A DNA stretch of 56,360 nucleotides from Vreelandella maris (GCF_013371085.1 NZ_JABWCV010000027.1:1-56360), one strand, 5' to 3'. Numbered from the stretch's first letter, positions 43,272 to 51,062 are shown. Notes: a model not told the origin generated them from the letters alone. Program-made: numbers and translations.

Positions 43272-43564
43272 CAGCGAATGTACTCCAATCGCATTGGCCT
43301 AGGTGCGTATTTGCCAAGCAGCGGGTCTAACTTGAGCCCCATCCGCCACAAGACATGCTGCACTTGTCCCCGCTTCTGGCCGGCACGCATCTTCTTAGCC
43401 ATCATCATGAGAAAGATCCCCGCAAATAGGCCTGGGATAAAAAACCGCATGATGATGCCCACGCCGATCACCATGATGGCGACAACCACCTCGGTCATCT
43501 CCCAGGCGAAGATGGGGATAGGGGCATCAACATCCTGCGGTATCCGATAGGACTCGTTAGACAT
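43271..43564 (-). CDS. traL: TraL, small transfer assembly protein
   Basis: TraL (VirB3-like) is needed for pilus assembly. The 97-residue product starts with a polar segment (MSNESYRIPQDVDAPIPIFAW), has two adjacent membrane segments (about 24-60), then KKMRAGQKRGQVQHVLWRMGL and ends LGKYAPRPMRLEYIR; FAWEMTE and RPMRLEYIR are TraL-like. It lies 17 bp after the pilin gene. Confidence 0.92.
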   Translation of the reverse strand: MSNESYRIPQDVDAPIPIFAWEMTEVVVAIMVIGVGIIMRFFIPGLFAGIFLMMMAKKMRAGQKRGQVQHVLWRMGLKLDPLLGKYAPRPMRLEYIR

Positions 43565-43581
43565 GACCCGCGACTCCTAAC

Positions 43582-43944
43582 TCAGGTGCCTGAGAACCAG
43601 CTGAAGATTTCCTTGATCATGAAGGGGCCGACCGCAAAGGCACCGGCGATCCCTAGACCCAGGAACGCAGGGGCAGCAGATTGACGTCCAAGGCCCACCA
43701 GGCAACCGATGATCAGCGCCAGAATGGAAATGCCGATACCGAAGGGCCCATGCGCCAGCTCTTCAACCTTGTCAGCGAAGTCTTCAAAGTCTTCCTGTGC
43801 CCATGCTGGCATCGCCAGGAAAGCGGTAGTAGCAACCAACAGTGAGCGCTCTGCTGCTCGCTTCTTGTTCATGCGGAGGCATTCGACTAGATGAGCGAGC
43901 TTGCCCTGCTTGGTTGTGGCCTGGGTATCTACGGAAGTAGTCAT
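43582..43944 (-). CDS. traA: TraA-like pilin
   Basis: The 120-residue prepilin has a long N-terminal extension (about 50 residues; F TraA also has one of 51) with a signal sequence ending MPAWAQ, cleaved before EDFEDF. The mature part of about 70 residues contains two hydrophobic helices (GIGISILALIIGCLVGLG and PAFLGLGIAGAFAVGPFMI) separated by a short basic loop, the F-pilin layout. Its ATG overlaps the stop of the transglycosylase gene (ATGA). It is in the traA-traL-traE order. Confidence 0.88.
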   Translation of the reverse strand: MTTSVDTQATTKQGKLAHLVECLRMNKKRAAERSLLVATTAFLAMPAWAQEDFEDFADKVEELAHGPFGIGISILALIIGCLVGLGRQSAAPAFLGLGIAGAFAVGPFMIKEIFSWFSGT

Positions 43945-44354
43945 TGGTACTGATCTCCTAATGTCGCGAGGACTTCGTTTGCGTATTGCTGGCCTGCCGG
44001 ACTATTCGGCGACCCAGCGTTGTAAGCGGCCAATGCCGCCTCCCACTCGCCGTAGCGCGTGATGTTGTCGTAGAGAATCCACGTCCCTACAGCGAAATTC
44101 GTACACTCATTTTCCAACAACTCACGCTCGGTAATTCCCCATTGCTGGAGGTAATTCCGGTTGGTTTCCTGGTCGAGCCACCATGTATTGACTTGCATAG
44201 CGCCTAGGTCGTAAGTGCCATTCTTGTTCGGACCTATGCGACCCACTAATTGCCCTCGGCTGCCGCTCTCTTGAAGACGCACTGCCGCGACAATCTCGAT
44301 GGGTACTTGGTAGTAATCAGCGATTTCAGGGACACAATCAGGTAGGGCAATCAT
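43941..44354 (-). CDS. Lytic transglycosylase-like protein (VirB1/TrbN type), no signal peptide
   Basis: The 137-residue protein has the lysozyme-like SLT fold: ALPDCVPEIADYYQVPIEIVAAVRLQESG (catalytic Glu in RLQESG), TYDLGAMQVNTWW and AALAAYNAGSPN. This enzyme opens peptidoglycan for channel assembly. ATG 44354 is the family start (MIALPDCVPEIA); the longer frame to 44462 overlaps the upstream gene and does not add a signal sequence. The absence of a signal peptide is odd, since such enzymes act in the periplasm. It overlaps traA by four bases. Confidence 0.87.
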   Translation of the reverse strand: MIALPDCVPEIADYYQVPIEIVAAVRLQESGSRGQLVGRIGPNKNGTYDLGAMQVNTWWLDQETNRNYLQQWGITERELLENECTNFAVGTWILYDNITRYGEWEAALAAYNAGSPNSPAGQQYANEVLATLGDQYQ

Positions 44355-44364
44355 TGACCACCTC

Positions 44365-45144
44365 CTAGCGCTGTTCTTCAGCCACTGCCGCGGATTCCCC
44401 AGCGCCAGCTTCGTCGTTGGTTTCTTCGGGGGTGTTCTGCGCTTCAGGCTTGGCCACATCAAACGGCGTCATCATCCGCTCAGCGACCATGGCAGTGGGG
44501 CTGACACGATCCATCACCAGCCCGACCTCCAGACTTTCCTCGAAGCCGCCTTCTGCTCCTGGTTTGGGGATCTTTCGCAATAGGCCGGTAACTCGTCCCT
44601 CAACATGAAGGGCGGTGCCGGCCTCGTACTCGACAAGTCGATCGACAACGCGCCCAAAAGCAGCCATGGACACCACGCCGGTATGCTGAAAGGAGCGCCC
44701 CAGGTCCGGTCGGTCAGGGCCGATCTGCAGGTACGCTGTGGAGGGTGGTCCCTCCTTCTCGGGAGTTTTCACCCCCCTCAGCAAGCCAATAGCAATGAAA
44801 CGATTGAAAAGATGTTTTTCGATGTTGCCCTCGATCATCGGGGCAGCCGGCTGGATGTTGTTGGCCACCAACTCGGCACTCAGGTGCTGCTCACCCGTGT
44901 GGTGTGCACGGCGCACAATGCCGCCAACATGGCCGAAAATTTCAATGTAAGAATCAACATCCAGCTTGGCTGCGCGATCAGATAGATGATTCGGAATTCG
45001 GACAATGATCTGATTTACAGATTGGATTAGGGCTTCTGTGCTTCGCTTGTTCTTACCAACCTTGAGCACCATCAGGCCAGAACGACCGCGCTCCTTTGGC
45101 GTCTCTTTTCGTAGGATCTGGGCGTGGGCGATAAAGACGTTCAT
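44365..45144 (-). CDS. OB-fold-like (SSB-like) protein in the transfer operon
   Basis: The 259-residue protein is not named in F. Two stretches look like OB folds: RLVEYEAGTALHVEGRVTG, preceded by GVVSMAAFGRVVD, is like the SSB pattern (V.FG..A......KG....EGRL), and AAKLDVDSYIEIFGHVGGIVRR is similar. It ends with an acidic tail (AQNTPEETNDEAGAGESAAV). It overlaps the OmpA-like gene by four bases and precedes the transglycosylase. Possible binding of single-stranded DNA or protein partners is inference. Confidence 0.65.
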   Translation of the reverse strand: MNVFIAHAQILRKETPKERGRSGLMVLKVGKNKRSTEALIQSVNQIIVRIPNHLSDRAAKLDVDSYIEIFGHVGGIVRRAHHTGEQHLSAELVANNIQPAAPMIEGNIEKHLFNRFIAIGLLRGVKTPEKEGPPSTAYLQIGPDRPDLGRSFQHTGVVSMAAFGRVVDRLVEYEAGTALHVEGRVTGLLRKIPKPGAEGGFEESLEVGLVMDRVSPTAMVAERMMTPFDVAKPEAQNTPEETNDEAGAGESAAVAEEQR

Positions 45145-45785
45145 TGGTCTGCCTCCAGGTAAAAAATCTCGGCGCGGCGGTTTGCCGCCCGCGCTTCATC
45201 AGTCGTGCCGTCAACCAACTTGGGATAGATGCCATGCCCTTCCGTCAGGAACCGGGCCTTTGACCAAGCCAAATGGAGCTGTCCCGCGATCGCATCAGCG
45301 CGGCGCTGTGAGAGTGAAATGTTGTAGGACTCAGGGCCGATATGGTCGGTGTACCCAACAATGAGCACACGGCCAGCCAGGTCTTCTCCTTCCAGGAAGG
45401 AAGCCATTTCACGCTGAGAGGTAGGCGTCAGCGTTGTTGAGTCGAACTCGAAATGGAAGCGCGCCAGAGGCACAGACTCCATGGCGTCCTTGTAGTCATC
45501 CAGCATTGAGGCATGGCGCTGCTGCCAATAGGCCTCGTCGTAAACGGTGCCGCCGTAAGCGTAGCGATCAAGCCCCTGGCCAGCCCCGTAGTACCAGTTG
45601 GTGGTACGGGTCGCGTTGACCCCTTGAAGCGTATAGGCAGGGATCACCACATGCCGACTGGTCATCGTGTTATACGAATCAGGTAGCGTTGACGTGCGTG
45701 CGTGCTCCAGAGCCGGAGGATGTGCTGCACAGCCAGTGAGAACAGCTGTCAGCGCGACAGCAAGCACAGGGTTTCGCAGTGTCAT
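45141..45785 (-). CDS. OmpA-like lipoprotein
   Basis: The protein has a lipoprotein signal with LTGC (Cys19), a variable middle, and a C-terminal OmpA-like peptidoglycan-binding domain: RFHFEFDSTTLTPTSQREM, VLIVGYTDHIGPESYNISLSQRRADAI and GHGIYPKLV. Start ATG 45785 overlaps the upstream stop by one base; the ORF start at 45788 is a TTG one codon earlier. It anchors to peptidoglycan and probably stabilises the transfer apparatus, as OmpA-type proteins do in related systems. Confidence 0.9.
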   Translation of the reverse strand: MTLRNPVLAVALTAVLTGCAAHPPALEHARTSTLPDSYNTMTSRHVVIPAYTLQGVNATRTTNWYYGAGQGLDRYAYGGTVYDEAYWQQRHASMLDDYKDAMESVPLARFHFEFDSTTLTPTSQREMASFLEGEDLAGRVLIVGYTDHIGPESYNISLSQRRADAIAGQLHLAWSKARFLTEGHGIYPKLVDGTTDEARAANRRAEIFYLEADQ

Positions 45786-46393
45786 CAAAGGTTCTCCAGG
45801 TACTTGATTACCGCCTCGGCCCTCTCGGCAACGTCTCCCGACAGGCTCAATAGCTTCACTTCAGAACGAGACACAGCGACAAAGGCAGGGTACTCACGAA
45901 GACCTGCCCGACCAGCAAGCCTCGCTGCTCGCTCAATCGCCTCGACAGAGCTGGGATCGCTGATATGGTCGTCCGCAAACTCGTTCCACCGAACTTGGGG
46001 AACATGCAATTGGAGGTGCGCCAGCACATCGTCATAGTCCTTGAGGGGAACCCCGGTTTCGCCAGCCGTGAGAAAGGCTTTCCGAACGTCATTGGCGACC
46101 CCTGGAATAGAGCGAGATGCGTAAAAGGCGCGTTCACGCCATGCTCGTTCAAGGCCGGTATGGGAAGGCAGGGGGGCGTAGCGGTACTCCAGGCCCGCCG
46201 CTTCGACGGCTGCCTGAATAGAAGAGTGGTGTTTGTCCATGGCCTGGCAGTGCGGGCAATCGAAGCTGGCAAACTCAACCAGCGCCAGAGGCTGATCATT
46301 TCCGGCATGAGCGCCAGCAGCGAGCCCCAAGGTGGCCACGGTGACACCGAGAATTCTACGGATGGGGTGTAGCAGGCGGGTAGGGGAAATCAT
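45785..46393 (-). CDS. DsbA-like thiol-disulfide oxidoreductase in the transfer operon
   Basis: The 202-residue protein has a signal peptide (about residues 1-30, TLGLAAGAHA), then a thioredoxin fold with the active site FDCPHCQAMD (C46, C49), an alpha-helical insert and a cis-proline-like REYPAFV. This is the DsbA/thioredoxin-like group found in transfer operons. It overlaps the neighbouring small membrane gene by four bases. A second, DsbC-like protein is at 6.7-7.5 kb; the pair would form and correct disulfides in transfer proteins. Confidence 0.88.
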   Translation of the reverse strand: MISPTRLLHPIRRILGVTVATLGLAAGAHAGNDQPLALVEFASFDCPHCQAMDKHHSSIQAAVEAAGLEYRYAPLPSHTGLERAWRERAFYASRSIPGVANDVRKAFLTAGETGVPLKDYDDVLAHLQLHVPQVRWNEFADDHISDPSSVEAIERAARLAGRAGLREYPAFVAVSRSEVKLLSLSGDVAERAEAVIKYLENL

Positions 46394-46698
46394 TGGTCGC
46401 TCTCCCCCGACTGATCACTAGATTCGTTACCTTGGTGGCTTTCGATCCAGGCGTCTTCGTGCAGCAAGCGCCACACGGTAAAGCGACAAGCATAGTCAGC
46501 TGATTCAAACGCCTCATGCACCGATTCCTGTTGCTTAGGAAAGGTTAGCTGCGTCAGTGAAGTTGCCACATTGCCAAACCACAGAACGGGCTGACAGGTT
46601 CGCTCAATTCGAGCTTCTGAATCGGTCGCCAGGACAATCCATGCGACCCAAACTAATATGGCCACGCCAATAAGCGTGCTGCCTCGCATCGCCATCAT
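46390..46698 (-). CDS. Small membrane protein, first gene of the transfer operon
   Basis: The 102-residue product has one N-terminal membrane helix (about 8-25, LIGVAILVWVAWIVLA), two Cys in the periplasmic part (RTCQPVLWFG, DYACRFTVW) and an acidic tail. I take ATG 46698; two more ATGs follow at 46695 and 46689. I do not recognise it. It comes right after leader H and overlaps the DsbA-like gene by four bases, so it opens the operon that runs to 33.66 kb. Confidence 0.7.
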   Translation of the reverse strand: MMAMRGSTLIGVAILVWVAWIVLATDSEARIERTCQPVLWFGNVATSLTQLTFPKQQESVHEAFESADYACRFTVWRLLHEDAWIESHQGNESSDQSGESDQ

Positions 46699-46775
46699 CT
46701 CAATTCCGCCTCCCAGCGGTGCTCTCTCATAGGTGCCCTTATTGGGCCTCGCAGGTAGATAGGGCAGCCACTGAC
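46699..46775 (-). promoter_or_regulatory. Leader element copy H (transfer operon)
   Basis: Minus strand: GTCAG, CCCTATC, TACCTGCGAGG, GCCC-AATAA-GGGC stem, ACCTATGAGAGAG, then the start codon after GGGAGGCGG. It is the most divergent copy, but GTCAG, CCCTATC, GAGG and TATGAGAGAG keep their order and spacing. Confidence 0.65.
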
Positions 46776-46870
46776 ACTTAACCGGGGGAAGTAGAGATTT
46801 TTTTGCGCGAGTCGCTTTGCTGGCGCATGCCAAGGCTTAGAGGGAGAAGAAAACGACTATCGAGGGAGGC

Positions 46871-47089
46871 TTAGAACAGGGAGAGCTGGGTTTCTTGAGA
46901 TTGAGGAGAGGGGGAGGCGCTGCTTTGCTCATTATCGGCTTTCAAATACTCTCCAGAGGCATCATCAACACCAGCGAGCCACGCCATATCCTCAGGCGAC
47001 CAAGGACGATAAGGAGAGGGCTGATAGTTGCCCAGCGTTTTGTGTATTTCATGAGACAGGAGGTAAGCCTCGTAGCACCCTTGATCCAT
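46871..47089 (-). CDS. Small protein, 72 aa, with C-terminal clamp-binding motif
   Basis: I do not recognise the family. The N-terminal half is helical (MDQGCYEAYLLSHEIHKTL), the middle has YRPWSPEDMAWLAGVDDASG, and a Ser/Gln-rich tail ends in TQLSLF at the very C-terminus. QLSLF is the canonical sliding-clamp (DnaN) binding pentapeptide found in DNA polymerases and MutS-type proteins. AAAGG precedes ATG 47089. It lies between the transfer operon and the methyltransferase gene on the same strand. A function linked to replication or repair is inference from the motif alone. Confidence 0.65.
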   Translation of the reverse strand: MDQGCYEAYLLSHEIHKTLGNYQPSPYRPWSPEDMAWLAGVDDASGEYLKADNEQSSASPSPQSQETQLSLF

Positions 47090-47173
47090 TACCTTTCCGT
47101 TAGGATGTGTTTTCGGAATGCTAACCCAAATGCTAAAGCTGGCGCGATCGCATCGACCGCGCTAGCTTACTTC

Positions 47174-48040
47174 TTACTGGGCGGGCTTATCAGCCACCAG
47201 GATAGTCACGTTTACGCCAGTCCCAGCGAACTCACCCTGATAGCTAGCAGTCCATTCCACCTCCCAGCCCGGCAGTAGATCCTTGTCGAGCATGCTGCCG
47301 GGGAGGATAGCCACAAGGCGCCCGCCAGGAGCTAGACAACTCGCTGCGGCTTCAAGATGATGCAGGGCTCGACCTTTGCTGTACGGAGGGTTCATGACTA
47401 TTTTGGTGTAGCTTCTGGCCGTATTTGCCCACTCCAGAAAGTCGGCTTGATGGCAGCGAAACCCCTTCGCCGCCAGCACCTTGCAATGCAGCGGTGCCAG
47501 CTCGACACAGGTAGTCCGATCTTTGGGAAGCATATCAGCAATATGGCCCTGGCCAGCACTTGGCTCCAGCACCGTATCCTGGTCGTTGATCTCGGCCAAT
47601 TCTACGACCTCATACGCCAAGCGCTCCGGGGTAGGGTAATACTGGTGGCTCTTATGGTCAGGGATGCAACCACTGGCAACAATCTCATCCAAAATCGGCT
47701 TGGTGTGGTAGTCGAACTCGAACCACGACACTGCGCCGTTATCACTGAATACCTTAACCCCACCGATGGCCTTGAGCACCTGCTCAGCCTCAGCCAACGC
47801 TACCTTATCCTTCACTCCATAATCGAACTCAATCGCCCAAGGGTTTTCTGTCTTCGGCGACCGTGTTTCGAGATGTCGAAGGTGGCTAGGGCAGCGGGTA
47901 GGGACGCTGCGCATGGAACCGAGTAAATTGATAACCGCAAATTGAAGTGGGCGATCCATTAGCACAAAGTCTTTAGGCTTGCGCTTAGGCGGGGTGCGGA
48001 ACTGGGAAGGAATTGCTGTCGGGTGCAAATGCGCCAGCAC
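47174..48040 (-). CDS. N6-adenine DNA methyltransferase part (frame-shifted from DUF4942)
   Basis: The 288-residue frame has SAM-binding and catalytic motifs: VLEPSAGQGHIADML (motif I), TCVELAPLHCKVLAAKGF, FLEWANTARSYTKIVMNPPYSKG (NPPY, adenine-N6 type), and GGRLVAILPGSML. The first codons (VLAHLHPTAIPSQFR) follow on from the upstream DUF4942 frame, with which the protein normally forms one chain. It would start at GTG 48040 only if translated alone. Plasmid methyltransferases of this kind may protect from restriction during transfer. The single-base frameshift is at about 48070-48075. Confidence 0.85.
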   Translation of the reverse strand: MLAHLHPTAIPSQFRTPPKRKPKDFVLMDRPLQFAVINLLGSMRSVPTRCPSHLRHLETRSPKTENPWAIEFDYGVKDKVALAEAEQVLKAIGGVKVFSDNGAVSWFEFDYHTKPILDEIVASGCIPDHKSHQYYPTPERLAYEVVELAEINDQDTVLEPSAGQGHIADMLPKDRTTCVELAPLHCKVLAAKGFRCHQADFLEWANTARSYTKIVMNPPYSKGRALHHLEAAASCLAPGGRLVAILPGSMLDKDLLPGWEVEWTASYQGEFAGTGVNVTILVADKPAQ

Positions 48041-48045
48041 TTGGT

Positions 48046-48831
48046 TTAGGCGAAAAGCGATTTCGGGGTGTACCTCAGATGCGCCGTGCCTTTTTTAAAG
48101 ACCTTCAGGTACAGAGCGCCACCATCAACCATAAACCGCTTGCCTGGGGTGCGCCGTGCAATATCAATCAATCGGCTAGAGGCCTGCCAGTTTGGTTCAT
48201 CCCGGCCCATAAATTTAGCAATGACTGAGCGAAGGTCATTGATATGGCCTGCCTGGTCATGATTCACCGTCTCATAGGAAGTGACGACATAATTGAGGAT
48301 CATCCGTTTGTAGAAACCTTCAGGCCGATTGGTAACATGCTCACGGCTTAGGGCACGGAATATACCGTCGACACGCTCAGCTAGGAAGGTGCCGCGCATC
48401 ATTAGCAGCTCGGTCAGGGTTGCCCTTACGGTTTCCTCAGTGAAGTCAGGGGTTTTCATCTCGTTAATCTGCTCCCACCACTCGCTACGGCGAGTCTGAG
48501 GCATGAAGTCGAGAACATCGGTCATCTTCAAGGCCCGGACCCAATATTCAGCGTTCAGCGCTGCGATCGCGCCTTCTTCAATAAAAATATTCTCTGCGGA
48601 CAGTGATGAGTAACGTGTGTTGTCGTGCTTGCGATTGCCCTGGATGAAGTAGTTGATGACACCTTTACGATCACCATCAAACAGTGCCGCCACTTCTTCC
48701 ACACGCCTACGCATTGCGTTGTAGCGCCCCATCAGCCCATCGACCATATCTGTCGAGGCCGGGGCGAAGAACTCGCCCATATCTCCAAGATATTCTGTGC
48801 TGTCATGGCTATCAATGGCTTCGTGAATCAT
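48046..48831 (-). CDS. DUF4942 protein, N-terminal part of a split methyltransferase
   Basis: The 261-residue frame matches DUF4942: MVDGLMGRYNAMRRRVEEVA, AENIFIEEGAIAALNAEYWVRAL, VLDFMPQTRRSEWWEQI, LLMMRGTFLAERVDGIF and GGALYLKVFKKGTAHL. After AHL the family continues EVHPEIAFRLN..., but here the frame reads RYTPKSLFA and stops. Inserting one base near 48072 restores HLEVHPEIAFRLNQVLAHL into the downstream methyltransferase, so the two belong to one gene. Promoter elements must lie in the 48832-49000 gap shared with the KorA-like gene. Confidence 0.85.
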   Translation of the reverse strand: MIHEAIDSHDSTEYLGDMGEFFAPASTDMVDGLMGRYNAMRRRVEEVAALFDGDRKGVINYFIQGNRKHDNTRYSSLSAENIFIEEGAIAALNAEYWVRALKMTDVLDFMPQTRRSEWWEQINEMKTPDFTEETVRATLTELLMMRGTFLAERVDGIFRALSREHVTNRPEGFYKRMILNYVVTSYETVNHDQAGHINDLRSVIAKFMGRDEPNWQASSRLIDIARRTPGKRFMVDGGALYLKVFKKGTAHLRYTPKSLFA

Positions 48832-48925
48832 GGTGCCGTTCCCTATTTAGTGATCTATTACAAGCGAGTTTCCGAGGTGCCTGGCTTCCTGCGTAGGTGA
48901 CGCCGACCGGCTGCCTTCGTTATGA

Positions 48926-48958
48926 TGTAAACACTTTAATGCAGCATTACTGTTTACG
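48926..48958. promoter_or_regulatory. Inverted TGTAAACA/TGTTTAC pair between divergent genes
   Basis: TGTAAACA (48926-48933) and TGTTTACG (48951-48958) are inverted copies 17 bp apart, in the 170-bp gap between the KorA-like gene (plus) and DUF4942 (minus). KorA of IncP plasmids binds short palindromes of similar size (GTTTAGCTAAAC), so this is a candidate operator for the KorA-like protein. Confidence 0.5.
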
Positions 48959-49000
48959 GCAAGTAAAAATGTGTTCAATGCACACTTTTTAGGGGATACC

Positions 49001-49318
49001 ATGTCCACAGATGACATCAGCACTCAACAGCTATACGCGGCACTGGCAAGGCTTAGAATGAAGGGTCGTGCATGTGATGCAGCTTCAGATGTGATTATGA
49101 AGGTGTGCGATACATACGCTAAAGCAGCCAATATGCATGGCGTGTCCAGAGCTGCTGTTTCTCAGGCAGCAAAGCGAATACAGGCGGAAGTAGATCGGGT
49201 GTTCGTGGCAGTCGAGGTGAGATTGCCCAAGGACAAGCTGCTGGCGCTGGATGAATGGCTAGCGAGCCAAGGAGGGGCAAGACTAACCAGCAGCGACGCT
49301 GAGAAAGGAGAACCGTAG
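49001..49318 (+). CDS. KorA/TrfB-like transcriptional repressor
   Basis: The 105-residue protein resembles KorA (TrfB) of IncP plasmids. The helix-turn-helix is AANMHGVSRAAVSQAAKRI (residues 42-60), followed by the short dimerisation strand region (FVAVEVRLPKDKLLALDEWLASQ), which matches KorA's VTAVLPEHQAYIVRKWE. RK2 KorA works with KorB to repress replication and transfer genes. A KorB-type ParB is encoded at 1.9-3.1 kb, so the control pair is complete. I chose ATG 49001 (MSTDDIS) where GGGGATA precedes; the frame extends upstream to 48971 without homology. Confidence 0.85.
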   Translation: MSTDDISTQQLYAALARLRMKGRACDAASDVIMKVCDTYAKAANMHGVSRAAVSQAAKRIQAEVDRVFVAVEVRLPKDKLLALDEWLASQGGARLTSSDAEKGEP

Positions 49319-49413
49319 TAGGTTAAGGCGGGGAATATTGACAGGGGAAGCGGGCTGGCAAGCCAACCCGCTGCATCACATCCTGGATGAAGGGGCTATA
49401 TAGGCCCAGCAAG

Positions 49414-49782
49414 TCACAAAGAGGGGCGGCGCTCGCCTGCTTCGGGCGGTGCATACTGGCTAAGGGTAGCCTCCAACAGCTCGGGTATCTCAAGGCAAGA
49501 ACGAAGCTCGCATTGAGCATGGATCAGTAGCGCCAACTTGGGTGTCCACTCAGGAAGCCCGAGATGGCCGACATACTCCTCAGCGACAGGGCCAGCCAGA
49601 AACTCAGCCGCAGAGAACTGGTGCTTGAGGTTGTTGCTCTTTAGGTCATCAATTGCTTTCAAAAATACTTGCGTGAGTAACTGACGGTGGGGCAGCAGCT
49701 CCTGCGACTGATGGCAATCGGTCGACACAATGCTCTGGCCTGGGATAAGCACATCAGCAAGTGCGGAAATTTGTGAGTCCAT
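49414..49782 (-). CDS. Hypothetical protein, 122 aa
   Basis: I do not recognise this protein. It is soluble and mostly helical, with LLTQVFLKAIDDLKSNNLKHQF and LPEWTPKLALLIHAQCELRSC. It lies seven bases after the bPH2-domain gene on the same strand, so it is the last gene of the 50803-49414 operon. It has a Pro-rich basic tail (PPEAGERRPSL). Function is unknown. Confidence 0.55.
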   Translation of the reverse strand: MDSQISALADVLIPGQSIVSTDCHQSQELLPHRQLLTQVFLKAIDDLKSNNLKHQFSAAEFLAGPVAEEYVGHLGLPEWTPKLALLIHAQCELRSCLEIPELLEATLSQYAPPEAGERRPSL

Positions 49783-49789
49783 GATCTAA

Positions 49790-50281
49790 CTACTCCTGCC
49801 CAGTGCCAGCCGCAAGGCTTTGAAAGTGACTGTTGATTGAAGCCATGACCTTCAACGGGTTGGCCACGCGATCAAATCGAGCTTCGCTTGTGCCAGTGCC
49901 TGCCGCAGACATTTTCACCGTCCCATATCCTAGCAATCGACCCAAGATCGTCTGGTTCACTTCGGTCGAACGAATGTGATGAATAAATAGGGGTGTAACA
50001 CGCCTGGCAATAATGCCGTGCCGCTCTATCACGCGATCGGGGCCTATGACGTACTCGTGAGCAAGGCGCTGATAGGCGATGTTCAGCAGCCCCCAGGCGG
50101 CCAACCCCATCCCTGCCCAGGAAAGGATGTTCGTCAGAGTCTCTGGAGCGTTTGCCCCAGCGAGGGTAAAGGGGGCATGAGGAGCAAAGTGCAATGCTGC
50201 CCCCAAGGGTACAAGCAACCAGTGTCCCAGCAGGGCGCGGTGACTGACTCGGAAGGTGGTCTTGCTTATCATGGGTTTCAT
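49790..50281 (-). CDS. Membrane protein with a bPH2 (YdbS/YdbT-like) domain
   Basis: The 163-residue protein has two membrane segments (about 18-36 and 48-68), then a bacterial pleckstrin-homology-like domain: RLAHEYVIGPDRVIERHGIIARRVTPLFIHHI, RSTEVNQTILGRLLGYGTVKMSAAG. This arrangement is the same as in YdbS/YdbT proteins of unknown role. It overlaps the upstream gene stop by four bases (ATGA). Function in the plasmid is not known. Confidence 0.8.
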   Translation of the reverse strand: MKPMISKTTFRVSHRALLGHWLLVPLGAALHFAPHAPFTLAGANAPETLTNILSWAGMGLAAWGLLNIAYQRLAHEYVIGPDRVIERHGIIARRVTPLFIHHIRSTEVNQTILGRLLGYGTVKMSAAGTGTSEARFDRVANPLKVMASINSHFQSLAAGTGQE

Positions 50282-50598
50282 CTCCCGGCTGCTGCCACCT
50301 CCGCTTCTTTCAGTCGGTGGCTCAATTGTGATTCTGCCGTTTCAACGTGGAAAAGCTCGATGCTGTCATCCGGCCAGCGGATCAGGACGAACCCATCTCG
50401 AAGCAGGTGGGTTAGAGGGGTAGGGCCAGAGATGACAGGTAACGAAGGGCCTTCGAGTGTGTGGAGTTCCCACCGACTGGCTGAGCGGTCATGAAAAAGA
50501 GCCGCGTTGTCAGCGCCACCTGGCCAATCCAGGTCACAGTCGCGTTCAAGACGCCTAACAAGCTGTCTCGCCTGGCGGGAATTACGCGGCCCGCTCAT
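50278..50598 (-). CDS. Hypothetical protein, 106 aa
   Basis: I do not recognise this protein. From MSGPRNSRQARQLVRRLERDC it has a basic helical N-terminus, then WELHTLEGPSLPVISGPT, LLRDGFVLIRWPDDSIELFHVETAE (a beta hairpin) and a helical end. It overlaps both neighbours. The ATG 50598 is preferred over 50616 because of overlap with the preceding gene's end, but the ribosome site is not strong. Confidence 0.5.
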   Translation of the reverse strand: MSGPRNSRQARQLVRRLERDCDLDWPGGADNAALFHDRSASRWELHTLEGPSLPVISGPTPLTHLLRDGFVLIRWPDDSIELFHVETAESQLSHRLKEAEVAAAGR

Positions 50599-50803
50599 AG
50601 GCAACCTCCAGCCCACACACTTTCTTTACAGCACACTCAATTTCTTGGCGCACCCGGTCCATCGTCAGTAACCGCGCCCCCTCCTCATCAATGATCAGCG
50701 TCAGTGTTTCGTTGGTTTCGCGCAGGGCCGCCCTATCAACGACAAGTCGTGAGAGTAGGGAAAGCTCGTCGTGCGCGTTCGCAATAAGAGCACCTGAATC
50801 CAT
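50582..50803 (-). CDS. Hypothetical protein, 73 aa
   Basis: I do not recognise this protein. It starts MDSGALIANAHDELSLLSRLVVDRAALRE and is helical, with a hydrophobic TLTLIIDEEGARLLTMDRVRQEIE middle. It is the first gene of the four-gene minus-strand operon. The upstream start at 50833 is possible but the ATG 50803 gives the more compact arrangement. Confidence 0.45.
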   Translation of the reverse strand: MDSGALIANAHDELSLLSRLVVDRAALRETNETLTLIIDEEGARLLTMDRVRQEIECAVKKVCGLEVAYERAA

Positions 50804-51062
50804 AATACAAACCTTAATTATACTAGACGACATCTTTTAACTATGAATATGTGACAATTTTTACGGATTCTCCGCCATTACTAATTGCCGTTATTACTGA
50901 TTTACGGCGCTGCGTTTGCGATGGTTCGGGATTGTGTAGAGAATACTTTGTCTGGAAATGCTTCGCAGAGTTTTAAATATAAAACGTCGTATGGTATAAA
51001 TTATATATCTATAAGTAGCTTTGCCTGAAACCATCAAAACAACGGATTAAAAGGGGATCAAA
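50804..51062. promoter_or_regulatory. AT-rich divergent promoter region
   Basis: This 259-bp region lies between the minus-strand operon starting at 50803 and the lipoprotein gene at 51063. A plus-strand TGGTATAAAT (50993-51002) is a plausible extended -10 box. Two TTTACGG/GATTTACGG-like words occur near 50856 and 50900. I see no palindrome of the parS type here. Confidence 0.4.
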
